A DNA stretch of 64,000 nt from Hamadaea flava. Its GTDB lineage: Bacteria > Actinomycetota > Actinomycetes > Mycobacteriales > Micromonosporaceae. Below are positions 24,454-33,362 of the stretch, one piece after another. The translations under genes and the position numbers were made by a program. The stretch is taken from assembly GCF_024172085.1 (NCBI RefSeq), contig NZ_JAMZDZ010000001.1, forward strand, positions 5,146,001 to 5,210,000, written 5' to 3'. The first letter of the stretch is position 1; every line of letters begins with the position of its first letter. The notes beneath the pieces are model-generated. The model had not been told where the DNA came from and ran no database searches. It saw only the letters and a list, made by a program, of their open reading frames with translations.

Positions 24454-25034
24454 GGATGTTCGTAGCCCTGTTCCCGCCCCCGCCCGCCGTCGCCGATCTG
24501 GAGTCCTTCGTCTCGCGGCTGAATCTCGGCAAAGCCACCGCCGCCGGTCGCGACGTCCGGCTCGACGCGCCGGAGCGCTGGCATGTGACGCTCGCGTTCC
24601 TCGGCGAGGTCGACGAGGCCGGCGTCGCCGCCGCCGAGGGCGCGGTCGGTCGCGTCGCGGAGGCCTGGCCCCAGGAGCACGCCGGAGTGCCGCCGTTGCG
24701 GCTGGCCGACGGCGGCCGGTTCGGCACCGGGTCGAGCACGATCCTCTGGGCCGGTCTGCACGGCGACCTGGGCCGCCTGACCGACCTGGCCGGGCAGATC
24801 AATCACCAGCTGGCCGACGTCGGGCTGCCGAGCAGTGACGGCAAGCCGTTCCGGCCACACCTGACCCTCGCCCGGTGCGGCGACCGGCTCTCCAGCGACG
24901 AGGTCGCCGCCGATCTGGCCCAACTGCACCAATACGCCGGTCCGACCTGGAAGGTCGACGAGCTGGTACTGGTCCGGAGCCATCTCGACGGCGACCGCAG
25001 CTATGAGCGTCTCCGCTCCTGGCCGCTGTCCTAG
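24450..25034 (+). CDS. thpR: RNA 2',3'-cyclic phosphodiesterase / 2'-5' RNA ligase family protein
   Basis: 194 residues of the 2H phosphoesterase superfamily. The GTG at 24450 overlaps the previous stop (GTGA); ATG 24456 is the alternative. The two catalytic motifs are HVTLAFLG near residue 43 and HLTLARC near residue 135, each with the HxT pattern, and the spacing of ~90 residues is normal for ThpR. In vitro the family hydrolyses 2',3'-cyclic phosphate RNA ends; the in vivo role is unclear. Confidence 0.9.
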   Translation: MRMFVALFPPPPAVADLESFVSRLNLGKATAAGRDVRLDAPERWHVTLAFLGEVDEAGVAAAEGAVGRVAEAWPQEHAGVPPLRLADGGRFGTGSSTILWAGLHGDLGRLTDLAGQINHQLADVGLPSSDGKPFRPHLTLARCGDRLSSDEVAADLAQLHQYAGPTWKVDELVLVRSHLDGDRSYERLRSWPLS

Positions 25035-25051
25035 GGCCGCCTAGGAAACGG

Positions 25052-26038
25052 TCACCAGGCCCAGGCTTCGGGGCCGGGGCCGCCCTTGCCCACGGGCGGG
25101 AAGAGCTCGTCCAGCCGAGCCAGGGTCTCCGACGAGAGCGTCACGTCGAGCGCGCCGACCGCCGAGTCCAACTGTGCCTGCGTACGCGGGCCGATGATGG
25201 GCGCGGTGACCCCTGGCCGGGACAGCAACCAGGCCAGGGCGAGGTTCGCCGGGTCGACGCCGATCTGCTCGGCGAGCTTCTCGTACGCCTCGATCGTCTC
25301 CCGGTTCGCCGCGGCCGCGTCGCTCGCCCGGCCCTCGTTGACCCGGGCGGCGTCGCCGGTGGCCTGCTTGCGCAGCATGCCGGAGAGTGCTCCGCCGTGC
25401 AGCGGCGACCACGGGATGATGCCGATGCCGTAGTGCTGCGCCGCCGGGACGACCTCGAGTTCGACCGTACGCTCGAACAGGTTGTAGATGCACTGCTCCG
25501 AGACGAGCCCGAGGAGACCGTGTTCCTTCGCCGACGCCTGGGCGAGCCCGAGGTGCCAGCCGGCGAAGTTGGACGAGCCGACGTAGAGCACCTTGCCGGC
25601 CTGCACCAATGTGGACATCGCCTGCCAGATCTCGTCCCACGGGGTGGACCGGTCGACGTGATGCATCTGGTAGAGGTCGATGTGGTCGGTCTGGAGGCGG
25701 CGCAACGAGTCGTCGCAGGCTTTGACGATGTGCCGGGCGGACAGGCCCGAGTCGTTGGGCCAGTCGCTCATCTTCCCGAAGACCTTGGTAGCCAGGACGA
25801 CCTTGTCCCGGCGGCCGCCTCCGGTGGCGAACCAGCGTCCGATGATCTGCTCGGTGACGCCCTCGCCGGTCTTCCAGCCGTACACGTCCGCCGTGTCGAA
25901 GAAGTTGAGTCCCAGCTCCAGCGCACGATCCATGATCGTGTAGCTGTCGGGTTCGGTGGTCTTGGGACCGAAGTTCATGGTGCCGAGGCAGAGCCGGCTC
26001 ACACTCAGGCCGGTCCGGCCGAGTTTCGTGTACTCCAT
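25052..26038 (-). CDS. aldo/keto reductase
   Basis: 328-residue NADPH-dependent oxidoreductase with the TIM-barrel AKR fold. The N-terminus MEYTKLGRTGLSVSRLCLGTMNFG and FFDTADVYG (catalytic Asp and Tyr), LATKVFG (Lys) and LYQMHHVD (His) give the full Asp-Tyr-Lys-His tetrad. NADP-binding motifs are GSSNFAGWHLG and the C-terminal IIGPRTQAQLDSAVGAL. It resembles the AKR11/YajO-like group. Convergent with thpR, with TCCTAGG-gccg-CCTAGGA (25029-25046) between. Confidence 0.93.
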   Translation of the reverse strand: MEYTKLGRTGLSVSRLCLGTMNFGPKTTEPDSYTIMDRALELGLNFFDTADVYGWKTGEGVTEQIIGRWFATGGGRRDKVVLATKVFGKMSDWPNDSGLSARHIVKACDDSLRRLQTDHIDLYQMHHVDRSTPWDEIWQAMSTLVQAGKVLYVGSSNFAGWHLGLAQASAKEHGLLGLVSEQCIYNLFERTVELEVVPAAQHYGIGIIPWSPLHGGALSGMLRKQATGDAARVNEGRASDAAAANRETIEAYEKLAEQIGVDPANLALAWLLSRPGVTAPIIGPRTQAQLDSAVGALDVTLSSETLARLDELFPPVGKGGPGPEAWAW

Positions 26039-26098
26039 GGACCGACCCTATCCTCGGTCCTTACCGTTGCGACGCTCCAGTGCGAAAGCGGGCAGGCG

Positions 26099-27097
26099 TC
26101 AGGAGGACTCGCGTGCGGCGGGCGCTCCGCCGAACAGCACGTCGTCCCAGCTAGGCAGGCGCTTGCGCGGCTTCTCGCCGGTGCCCTCGGCTGCTGCGGA
26201 GGCACGCCGCGGACGGAGCACCGCCAGCGACGGAACCGCGGGGACCTCCTTCGGCGCGTCGGGCTCGTCGTCGAACGCCGTGCCCTGACCGCCGATCATC
26301 GCGGCGGCGCCGCCGACGACCGTCCGCCGGTCGCCTGGCGCGTCCAGGCCCCGGCCCGGCGAACCCGGCCGCTCGAGCGCGGCCACCAGGGCGTCGCGCC
26401 CGGCCCGGATCGGGTCGCGGCCGGGCCGGCGACCGGAGTCGGCCGCAGCAGGCAGGCCGTGGCCGCCGCGCGAGGTCTCGCCCCGGGTGGGCGGCGCGTC
26501 CGGCGCCGACGTCCGGTCGGCGCACAGGTACTGCGCCATGTCGTCGTAGGGCGTGACGGACTGGCGGGTCTTGTCCAGCTCCCAGATCGCCTGCGCGGTG
26601 GCCTTGCCACTCGGCCAGGTCGCGACGACACGCCAGGTGCCGTCCTCCCGCCGGTACGCGTCCCAGGAGATCTTCTCGGCGTCGACCCCGTGCTGGGCCA
26701 GCCGAGCGTCGACGACCTCGGCGAGCGACCCGGGCAGGCCACGGTCGGCCGTCTTCAGCTTGGTACGCCGCGCGTGCTGGGCGAGCATCGCCCGCTCCTG
26801 GAGAACGGGACCGGCGTACCGCAGTACGCGGTCGACCGGAACTCCGGCGACCCGGGCGACGTCGTCGGCGCTCTCGCCACCGCGAATGCGCGCCTGGATG
26901 TCCCGCGGCGACAGCGCGGCACTCCCGTCGATCTGTCCAGCCGCGACGGTCAGCGTCGCGGTCGGACCGGTACGCTCTGCCTGCACCGCGCCGGAGACCC
27001 GGTCGTCGATGGGCAGCGCCAGGAGACGGCCGACCTCGTCTGCGAGAACAAGAGCTTGGCCGTCCTCGGAGAGGGCGACGAACCGAACTGGCCGCAT
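26099..27097 (-). CDS. sepH: septation protein SepH
   Basis: 332 residues from ATG 27097 (MRPVRFVALSEDGQALVLADEVG). The N-terminal ~230 residues are the DUF3071/SepH domain, with SPRDIQARIRGGESADDVARVAGVPVDRVLRYAGPVLQERA containing its helix-turn-helix, then ISWDAYRREDGTWRVVATW. The C-terminal third is Pro/Arg-rich and low complexity, ending KRLPSWDDVLFG, a pattern shared by SepH orthologs. SepH is known to stimulate FtsZ assembly in Streptomyces and Mycobacterium. The reading frame extends upstream but without conserved sequence. Confidence 0.92.
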   Translation of the reverse strand: MRPVRFVALSEDGQALVLADEVGRLLALPIDDRVSGAVQAERTGPTATLTVAAGQIDGSAALSPRDIQARIRGGESADDVARVAGVPVDRVLRYAGPVLQERAMLAQHARRTKLKTADRGLPGSLAEVVDARLAQHGVDAEKISWDAYRREDGTWRVVATWPSGKATAQAIWELDKTRQSVTPYDDMAQYLCADRTSAPDAPPTRGETSRGGHGLPAAADSGRRPGRDPIRAGRDALVAALERPGSPGRGLDAPGDRRTVVGGAAAMIGGQGTAFDDEPDAPKEVPAVPSLAVLRPRRASAAAEGTGEKPRKRLPSWDDVLFGGAPAARESS

Positions 27098-27346
27098 CGC
27101 TTGCCTCCGTCCCTGAGCGGACCGACGTCGGCGGGGAGATGACGCCGACGCTTCCTTGGACACGGTACGCGGTGGGCGCACATCCGCACACCCGCCACGC
27201 CGCCAGAGTTCATGTTTTGGGGAATCGATCATGTATGGGGGTGATCGATCATGGATACGTGCACGTGACACGCCGGTTGATCACGCACGCTAGTTCATGA
27301 TCGTGCAGAAATGGCGGGGACGCGCGGAAGCGCGGGCGCCCGGAGA
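27098..27346. other. intergenic region upstream of sepH
   Basis: 249 bp containing the sepH promoter side and the tail of the 27347 gene. A direct repeat with core atcgatcatg occurs near 27222 and 27244, and TGATC-centred sequences recur (27285-27303), but no compact hairpin like the GATC palindromes forms. No gene seen. Confidence 0.35.
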
Positions 27347-27709
27347 TCAGGAGCGGGTGACTTTGACGACGATCTCCGAATCGGTGATCGAGGTGAGGTT
27401 GACGGTGAGCCCGCCGATGCTCGCCGAGGCGTCGCGCTGCACGGTGACCTGTTGACCGCCGACCTTCAGCGTGACGGAGTTGTCGTCGGCGCTGACCACC
27501 GAGATCTCGACGCCGAGCACGTTTATCTTGGCGTTGTCGGCGCTGCGATCGAAGGTGATCGTGCACTCGGACGTGCTGGGGCAGTTCGCCGACGCGTTCT
27601 CGGCCGAGCATCCGGCGAGCGTCGCGGGACCGGCTAGGCCCAGCGTGAGCAGGGCGGCAGCCGTCCAGCGAGAACCGCGCCGCAGCGATGCGATCATGTC
27701 TGCGATCAT
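27347..27709 (-). CDS. putative lipoprotein
   Basis: 120 residues (or 116 if the internal ATG at 27697, M5, is used). Lipoprotein signal: basic n-region (SLRRGSRW), hydrophobic core LLTLGLAGPATLAG and lipobox LAGC at Cys34. The mature part is a small beta-rich domain (NCPSTSECTITFDR..., VTLKVGGQQVTVQRDASA, LTVNLTSITDSEIVVKV), with two cysteines that could form a disulphide. No homology recognised. Divergent from the inositol phosphatase gene, 32 bp away. Confidence 0.65.
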   Translation of the reverse strand: MIADMIASLRRGSRWTAAALLTLGLAGPATLAGCSAENASANCPSTSECTITFDRSADNAKINVLGVEISVVSADDNSVTLKVGGQQVTVQRDASASIGGLTVNLTSITDSEIVVKVTRS

Positions 27710-27741
27710 ATTCGGCGAATCGGTGGGAGGGGTGCGAAAGC

Positions 27742-28563
27742 ATGCTGGAGCAGGTCGAAACGATCGTTCGCGAGGTCGCCGAGGAGGTCGTGCTGCCGAA
27801 GTTCCGGTCGCTGACCGCCGGTGAGATCGAGGAGAAGTCGCCCGGTGAGCTGGTGACTGTGGCCGACCGCGCGAGCGAGGTGTTGCTCGCGAAGCGGCTC
27901 GCCGGACTGCTGCCCGGGGCCCAGATCGTCGGTGAGGAGGCGGTCGCGGCGGACCCGGGCGTACTCGACCGGCTGGCCGGGGACCAACCGGTGTGGTTGA
28001 TCGACCCGGTCGACGGGACCAGCAACTTCGCAGCCGGCCGGGAGCCGTTCGGGATCATGGTCGCCCTGGTCCGATCGGGCCGGCCGGTGCTCGGCGTGAT
28101 CTACGAGCCCGTCCCGGGTGCGATGACCGTCGCGGAAGAGGGCTCGGGAACCTATGTGGACGGCGTGCGTACGCGCATGGGCTCGGAACCTCTCACGCTC
28201 GGTGAGCTGCGAGGCGGCATTCTGACCCGATTCCTCCCCGACGGCGTACGCGAGCGGGTCGAGGCCGGGGTGTCCGGGTTGGGCGCCGCACTGCCCGGCT
28301 TCCACTGCGCCGCCCACGAGTACCGCGAGATCGTCACCGGTGGCGAGGAGTTCGCGTTCTTCTGGCGTAGCCTTCCGTGGGACCACGCCGCCGGCGCATT
28401 GATCGTCCGTGAGGCCGGTGGTGTCGCACGTCGCTTCGACGGCACGGATTATGTCGTCGGCGACGGCCGGACGGGTCTGCTCGCCGCTCGCGATCAACTG
28501 AGCTTCGAGCTGCTGCGGGAGGCACTTGTCGACGGGCTACCGTCACATTGGGTGACCGCCTGA
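27742..28563 (+). CDS. inositol monophosphatase family protein
   Basis: Mg-dependent phosphatase of 273 residues. Motifs: VGEEAVA (metal-binding Glu), WLIDPVDGTSNFAAG (the DPxDGT metal and phosphate site) and WDHAAGALIVREAGG near residue 215 (second Asp). The ATG at 27742 follows GGGAGGGG. Substrate can be an inositol phosphate, histidinol phosphate or PAP; sequence does not decide. The NF(A) after DPVDGT fits the IMPase group. Confidence 0.93.
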   Translation: MLEQVETIVREVAEEVVLPKFRSLTAGEIEEKSPGELVTVADRASEVLLAKRLAGLLPGAQIVGEEAVAADPGVLDRLAGDQPVWLIDPVDGTSNFAAGREPFGIMVALVRSGRPVLGVIYEPVPGAMTVAEEGSGTYVDGVRTRMGSEPLTLGELRGGILTRFLPDGVRERVEAGVSGLGAALPGFHCAAHEYREIVTGGEEFAFFWRSLPWDHAAGALIVREAGGVARRFDGTDYVVGDGRTGLLAARDQLSFELLREALVDGLPSHWVTA

Positions 28564-28606
28564 CGAGCGATCTGGGACTGCCAGGCGCCCAGCGCGGTCA
28601 GGTACG

Positions 28607-28644
28607 CTGTCCGGCGGTTTCCCCGACAGGTGACCCCCCACCTG
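28607..28644 (+). promoter_or_regulatory. two overlapping leader hairpins upstream of a secreted peptidase gene
   Basis: CTGTC (28607-28611) can pair with GACAG (28625-28629), and CAGGTG (28627-28632) with CACCTG (28639-28644). The two stems share CAG 28627-28629 and so exclude each other, as in attenuators. The second stem is 11 nt upstream of the Shine-Dalgarno GAAAGGAA. No known riboswitch core was recognised. Confidence 0.35.
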
Positions 28645-28665
28645 CGGTGATGAAAGGAACCGACC

Positions 28666-29679
28666 GTGACTCTGGCGGCACTTCCACGTCGATGGCTGGC
28701 GCCGTTGCTGGCGCTCGTCGTGGCCGTGACGTTGTTCGTCACGCCTTCGGGCGCGTACGCCGAACCCGATGAGGGCGGCAATGCGACGCAGCTGATCCAG
28801 AACATCGAAGCGGCGTCGCGCGGCTACCTCGAAGCGCAGGACGGGCTGGAGGCGTCCCAATACAAGCAGGCGGCGCTGCAGAAGGAGTTGGTCCAGGTCA
28901 ACGCCGAGCTGACGCCGCTGCGCAAGGAGGTCGCCGCGATCGCGGTCGAGGCGTACACCAACGGGCGGCTCACCACGATCGGCGCGATGCTGTCGGCTTC
29001 CAGCTCCGACTCGTTCCTGGAACGGGCGACGATGCTGGAGGAGATGAACTACCGCGAGGACGACTCGCTGCGTAAGTTGACGCGGCTGGAGTCGAAGGCG
29101 AAGGCCGACAAGGAGGCCATCGACGCCGAGGCGGCGATCCAGAAGGCACAGAAGGCCGAGATGAAGAAGCGGCTCGACGCGCTGGAGCTGACGCTGTCGA
29201 AGTCCGGCGGGCGCAAGGCCGCGACCGGCTGGCTCAAGATCCCGGCACCGAAGGCGATCCCGACCAAGCGCAACGCCGACGGCAGCCTGCCCTCGGAGAG
29301 CGCCAACGTCAAGGACCCGACCGGGACCGGTGGCAAGATCACCCCACGGACGAAGCACGCCCTCGACGAGGCGAAGCGCGTCGGTTTCACCCGGTTCACC
29401 AAGTGCTGGCGTACGCAGAGCTGGGGCGAGCATCCCAAGGGCCGGGCCTGTGACTATTCGGTCAGTGTGGGCGGATTCGAAGGCGTGCCCAATTCCTCCG
29501 AACGCATCTACGGCGACAAGCTAGCCGCGTTCTTCATCCAGAACGCGAGGGCGTTGGGCGTCCTCTACGTGATCTGGTACCGGATGATCTGGACGCCCGG
29601 CGCCGGCTGGCACAACTACAGCGGGTGCTGTGGGGCGGCGGCCGAGCATCAGAATCACGTCCACCTCTCCATGTACTGA
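28666..29679 (+). CDS. secreted coiled-coil protein with M15-like (VldE/ARB-07466-type) C-terminal domain
   Basis: 337 residues. A signal peptide (LLALVVAVTLFVTPSGAYA, cleavage after ~residue 32) precedes a long coiled-coil region (residues ~40-185, ending RLDALELTLSKSGG), then a linker and a C-terminal domain of ~110 residues. The latter has HPKGRACDYS and NHVHLSMY, an H-x6-D ... HxH pattern like the LAS/M15 peptidases, and conserved Cys/Trp (TKCWRTQSWGE, GWHNYSGCCG). It probably acts on peptidoglycan outside the cell. A similar arrangement with an NlpC/P60 domain is found at 35513. Confidence 0.82.
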   Translation: MTLAALPRRWLAPLLALVVAVTLFVTPSGAYAEPDEGGNATQLIQNIEAASRGYLEAQDGLEASQYKQAALQKELVQVNAELTPLRKEVAAIAVEAYTNGRLTTIGAMLSASSSDSFLERATMLEEMNYREDDSLRKLTRLESKAKADKEAIDAEAAIQKAQKAEMKKRLDALELTLSKSGGRKAATGWLKIPAPKAIPTKRNADGSLPSESANVKDPTGTGGKITPRTKHALDEAKRVGFTRFTKCWRTQSWGEHPKGRACDYSVSVGGFEGVPNSSERIYGDKLAAFFIQNARALGVLYVIWYRMIWTPGAGWHNYSGCCGAAAEHQNHVHLSMY

Positions 29680-29762
29680 GTTATGTCGGCGGCCCACATA
29701 GTGAGGTCGCCGCCGCCCACCTAACGTCTCCGGGCAACATCCCCGTAACAGTGGAGACGCTG

Positions 29763-30959
29763 ATGAGCGCTACTTATACGCGGCGGTCGCTGACCGCGGC
29801 CGCGGTGCTGGCCGTCGCCGCCGCGGCGGTGGGCTGCTCCAGCCCGCAGGACGCCGCTTCGGGCGACCAGAACGCCCCGTTCAAGGTCGGCCTGGTCTAC
29901 TCCCAGTCCGGCGCGCTGGCCAGCTACGGCCAGCAGTACAAGGCCGGCTTCGCTGCCGGTCTCGCGTACGCGACCAACGGAACCGGCAAGGTCAACGGGC
30001 GGGCTGTCGAGGTCTCCGAGGCCGACGACGCCGGCGACCCGAACAAGGCGGTGTCGGCGGCCAAGGACATGATCGGCAAGGGCGTCAAGATCCTGGCCGG
30101 TTCGACGGCGTCCGGCGTCGCGTTGCAGGTCGCACCGATCGCGGCGCAGAACAAGGTGCTCTTCGTCTCCGGACCGGCCGCCACCGACGGGGTCACCGGG
30201 GTCAACCGATACACCTTCCGCTCGGGCCGGCAGTCGTACCAGGACGTGCTGACCGCGAAGTCCTTCATCGGCGACGCGACCGGCAAGAAGGTGCTGGTCT
30301 TCGCTCAGGACAGCGCGTTCGGCAAGGCCAACGAGGCGGCCGTCAAGGCGGTCATCGGCGGTGCGGGCGCGACGGTGAGCAGCATTCTCGTCCCGGCCAC
30401 CGCGACCGACTTCACCCCGGCCGCCGTGCAGGCGAAGAACGCGAAGGCCGACCTGGTCTTCGTGGCCTGGGCGGGGACGACCGCGGGTGCGATGTGGCAG
30501 TCGCTGGACCAGCAGGGCGTCCTCGGTGCGACGCAGGTCGTCACCGGTCTGGACCAGAAGTCGACCTGGCCGACGTTCGGCGCCGCCGGCGGCAAGATCT
30601 CGTTCCTCTCGCACTACTTCGACGGCGCGACGACCGGCGCCAATGAGAATGCCGTGGCGAAGGCGGCGCGGGAGAAGGTCGGCGGCCCGCTCGACCTGTT
30701 CCACCCGGACGGCTTCACCGCCGCACAGCTGATCGTGCGGGCGCTCAGCGAGGGCGGCGACGACGTCGAGAAGCAGATCAAGGCCCTGGAGGGCTACAGC
30801 TTCGACGGCGTCAAGGGCAAGCTCACCGTCCGCGCCGAGGACCACGCGCTGCTGCAGCCGATGTTCCAGGTCAAGTTCGGCTCGGGCGGCCAGCCGGAGC
30901 TGATCAAGGCCGTGGACCCGCAGGACTGCGCGCCGCCCGCCGCCGCGATGAAGTCCTGA
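29763..30959 (+). CDS. livK: branched-chain amino-acid ABC transporter substrate-binding lipoprotein
   Basis: 398 residues. Lipoprotein signal with Cys25 (AAVGC). The mature domain begins FKVGLVYSQSGALASYGQQYKAGF, the characteristic ligand-binding loop of LivK/AmiC-type proteins, followed by AGSTASGVALQVAPIAAQNKV and a C-terminal lobe GGPLDLFHPDGFTAAQLIVRAL. The ATG at 29763 follows GGAG; GTG 29751 is possible. First gene of a five-gene operon, its stop overlapping livG (TGATG). The ligand may be a branched-chain amino acid or another carboxylate. Confidence 0.93.
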   Translation: MSATYTRRSLTAAAVLAVAAAAVGCSSPQDAASGDQNAPFKVGLVYSQSGALASYGQQYKAGFAAGLAYATNGTGKVNGRAVEVSEADDAGDPNKAVSAAKDMIGKGVKILAGSTASGVALQVAPIAAQNKVLFVSGPAATDGVTGVNRYTFRSGRQSYQDVLTAKSFIGDATGKKVLVFAQDSAFGKANEAAVKAVIGGAGATVSSILVPATATDFTPAAVQAKNAKADLVFVAWAGTTAGAMWQSLDQQGVLGATQVVTGLDQKSTWPTFGAAGGKISFLSHYFDGATTGANENAVAKAAREKVGGPLDLFHPDGFTAAQLIVRALSEGGDDVEKQIKALEGYSFDGVKGKLTVRAEDHALLQPMFQVKFGSGGQPELIKAVDPQDCAPPAAAMKS

Positions 30960-31732
30960 TGTCCGACCACGTCGGTACCGGCCCGGCGGTCCTCGCGACC
31001 GCCGGGCTCACCTGGCGCATCGGCAACGCCACGATCGTCGACGGCGTGAGCCTCGACCTGCGCGCGGGGGAGTTCCTGGGCGTGATCGGGCCGAACGGTG
31101 CGGGCAAGACGTCGCTCTTCAACCTGATCAGCGGGCTGCGCGCGGCCACGGCGGGCACCGTCGAACTCCTCGGCCACGACGTCACCCGGCTCGCCCCCCA
31201 TCGCCGCGCGCGGCGCGGGCTCGGCCGCACGTTCCAAGCCTCGTCCGTCTTCGGTTCCCTGTCGGTACGCGAGAACGCGCGACTGGCGGCCCAAGCGCAG
31301 CACGGGGGTTCCCTGCACGCGTGGCGCAGCACGAAGGGGTTCCGGGCGGTCGCCGAGCGGGCGGACGAGTGTCTGGCCGCGGTCGGCCTGTCCGGCCGGG
31401 GCGAAGCCGTCGCCGGAACGCTGGCCCACGGCGAGAAGCGGAAGCTGGAGATCGCGTTGCTGCTGGCCGGATCGCCCCGGGTGATGCTGCTGGACGAGCC
31501 GATGGCCGGGGTCGCCGCCGAGGACGTTCCCGACCTGGTCGAGGTCATCCGCGGCCTGACCGGCCACATCGGAGGGGCCGTCCTCATGGTGGAACACCAC
31601 ATGGAGGTCATCCTCGGGCTCGCCGACCGGCTCGCGGTGATGCATCACGGCGCGCTGCTGGCCTGCGACACCCCGGACGTGGTCATGGCCAATCCCGTCG
31701 TGCAGGAGGCTTACCTGGGGGAGGAGTTGTGA
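30959..31732 (+). CDS. livG: branched-chain amino-acid ABC transporter ATP-binding protein
   Basis: 257 residues. Walker A GPNGAGKTSLF, signature LAHGEKRKLEIA (the LivG/UrtD-type form of the LSGGQ motif), Walker B VMLLDEPMAGV, and the H-loop LMVEHHM. Q-loop RTFQ near residue 95. The protein ends with the LivG tail MANPVVQEAYLGEEL. Start overlaps the livK stop by 1 nt and its stop overlaps livF (GTGA). Confidence 0.95.
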   Translation: MSDHVGTGPAVLATAGLTWRIGNATIVDGVSLDLRAGEFLGVIGPNGAGKTSLFNLISGLRAATAGTVELLGHDVTRLAPHRRARRGLGRTFQASSVFGSLSVRENARLAAQAQHGGSLHAWRSTKGFRAVAERADECLAAVGLSGRGEAVAGTLAHGEKRKLEIALLLAGSPRVMLLDEPMAGVAAEDVPDLVEVIRGLTGHIGGAVLMVEHHMEVILGLADRLAVMHHGALLACDTPDVVMANPVVQEAYLGEEL

Positions 31733-32514
31733 CCGCCGGCATCGAGCCACAGAGCCTGCTCAAGGTCCGCGATCTCGCCGTCGTCCTGTCGGGGTTGAGC
31801 ATCCTGCAAGGGGTCTCCTTCGACGTCGCGGACACCGGGGTCACCGTGCTGCTCGGCCGTAACGGCGTCGGCAAGACCACCACGCTTCGCGCGATCCTCG
31901 GCCTCGCGCCCGCCACCGGCTCGCTCACCTTCGACGGCGACGAGATCGTGGGGCGGCGCACACACGAGTTGGTCCAGAAAGGACTCGGCTATGTGCCCGA
32001 GGACCGCTGCGTCTTCGCGGGGTTGACGGTCGCGGAGAATCTGCGGCTGGCCGAACGCACCAAGACTTCCGCATACGACTTGGTCTTCGAGCTGTTCCCG
32101 GAGCTGAAGAAGCGCGCGAGCCAGAAGGCCGGCTCGTTGTCGGGCGGGCAGCAGCAGATGCTGGCGCTGGGCCGGGTCCTGCTCACCGAGAACCGCCTGC
32201 TGCTCGTCGACGAACCCACGAAAGGCCTGGCCCCCAAGGTGGTCACGGAAGTGGCGGACGCGCTCGCGCGGGTCGCGGTCCGCGTCCCGATCCTGCTGGT
32301 CGAGCAGAATCTCGCGGTGGTACGCCGACTGGCCGGTGACGCCGTCGTCCTCGCCGCGGGCCAGGTCGCCTGGACCGGCAGCGCGTCAGAGTTGCTCGGC
32401 GATCAGGACCTCACCAAGTCCCTACTGGGTGTGGGCGCCAGCATCGACGCCGACGGCAGGGGCGAGGAGCGTGGCGCCCACCCCGATGGCGGCACAGTGG
32501 GGAGTCACGCATGA
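31729..32514 (+). CDS. livF: branched-chain amino-acid ABC transporter ATP-binding protein
   Basis: 261 residues from GTG 31729 in the GTGA overlap. Walker A GRNGVGKTTTL, signature LSGGQQQMLALGRVL, Walker B LLLVDEPTKGLAP, H-loop LLVEQNLAV: a typical LivF. Residues after ~230 form a Gly/His-rich tail (GRGEERGAHPDGGTVGSHA) that is not part of the ATPase fold. Its stop overlaps livH by 4 nt. Confidence 0.95.
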   Translation: MTAGIEPQSLLKVRDLAVVLSGLSILQGVSFDVADTGVTVLLGRNGVGKTTTLRAILGLAPATGSLTFDGDEIVGRRTHELVQKGLGYVPEDRCVFAGLTVAENLRLAERTKTSAYDLVFELFPELKKRASQKAGSLSGGQQQMLALGRVLLTENRLLLVDEPTKGLAPKVVTEVADALARVAVRVPILLVEQNLAVVRRLAGDAVVLAAGQVAWTGSASELLGDQDLTKSLLGVGASIDADGRGEERGAHPDGGTVGSHA

Positions 32515-33362
32515 GCACCATCGTTCTGCTCGCTGTGACCGGACTGGGTCTGTCGGCGCTGTACTTCCTCATCGCCTCGGGTCTGTCGCTCGTCTTCGGG
32601 CTGGCCGACGTCCTCAACTTCGCGCACGGCTGGTTCCTCACCGTCGGGGCGTACGCCGCCTATTGGGCGACGCCGAAGGTGGGCTTCGCCGGGGGAGTGG
32701 CGGCGGGCGTACTTGCCGGGGCGGTGGTCGCCGCCCTCGTCGAGCTGGTCATGATCCGGCCTCTCTATCAGCGCACGATCGCCCAGGTGCTCGTCACCGT
32801 CGGGCTGTCCCTCGCCGGGGTGGCGTTGTTCCAGGCGTTGTTCAGCCCGGACGCGCGTGCCTTCCCGAGTCCGAAATGGACGCAGCAGGTCGTGGACCTC
32901 CTCGGCGCCCGGGTCCCGGTCAAGTCGCTGCTGCTGATCGCGGGCGCGGTCGTGGTGCTCGCGGCGCTGCTCGCCTTCCTGCGGTGGACCCGCTACGGCC
33001 TGATCATCCGGGCCGGCGTGGAGAACCGGGAGATGGTGACCGCCCTGGGCATCGACGTCCGCAAGGCGTTCACGCTGGTCTTCGCGATCGGCGGCGCGGC
33101 GGCCGGGCTGGCCGGAGCGCTCAGCGGCGTCTACTTCGAGTCCGTGACCCCCACGGGCGGCGCCTCGCTGCTGATCTTCGCCTTCATCGTGGTGGTGATC
33201 GGCGGCATGGGCTCCATCACCGGCTCGGCGGTCGCGGCAGTCGCCGTCGGCCTGCTCCAGCAGTTCGTGAACTACTACGGCTCAGCCGGGGCGGGCGACG
33301 TCTGCGCCGTGGCGCTGCTCGCGATCGTCCTCCTCGCCCGGCGGCAAACGAGGCAAGCATGA
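32511..33362 (+). CDS. livH: branched-chain amino-acid ABC transporter permease
   Basis: 283-residue integral membrane protein with about eight helices. Family motifs: SGLSLVFGLADVLNFAHGWF near the N-terminus, LRWTRYGLIIRAGVENREMVTALGIDVRK (the cytoplasmic ATPase-coupling loop) and VVVIGGMGSITGSAVAAVAVGLLQQ. Overlaps both neighbours by 4 nt. Confidence 0.94.
   Translation: MSTIVLLAVTGLGLSALYFLIASGLSLVFGLADVLNFAHGWFLTVGAYAAYWATPKVGFAGGVAAGVLAGAVVAALVELVMIRPLYQRTIAQVLVTVGLSLAGVALFQALFSPDARAFPSPKWTQQVVDLLGARVPVKSLLLIAGAVVVLAALLAFLRWTRYGLIIRAGVENREMVTALGIDVRKAFTLVFAIGGAAAGLAGALSGVYFESVTPTGGASLLIFAFIVVVIGGMGSITGSAVAAVAVGLLQQFVNYYGSAGAGDVCAVALLAIVLLARRQTRQA

Noticed and set aside
28564-28665. c-di-AMP (ydaO) riboswitch before the cell-wall hydrolase
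   Set aside because: The leader is too short and lacks the conserved core of that class.
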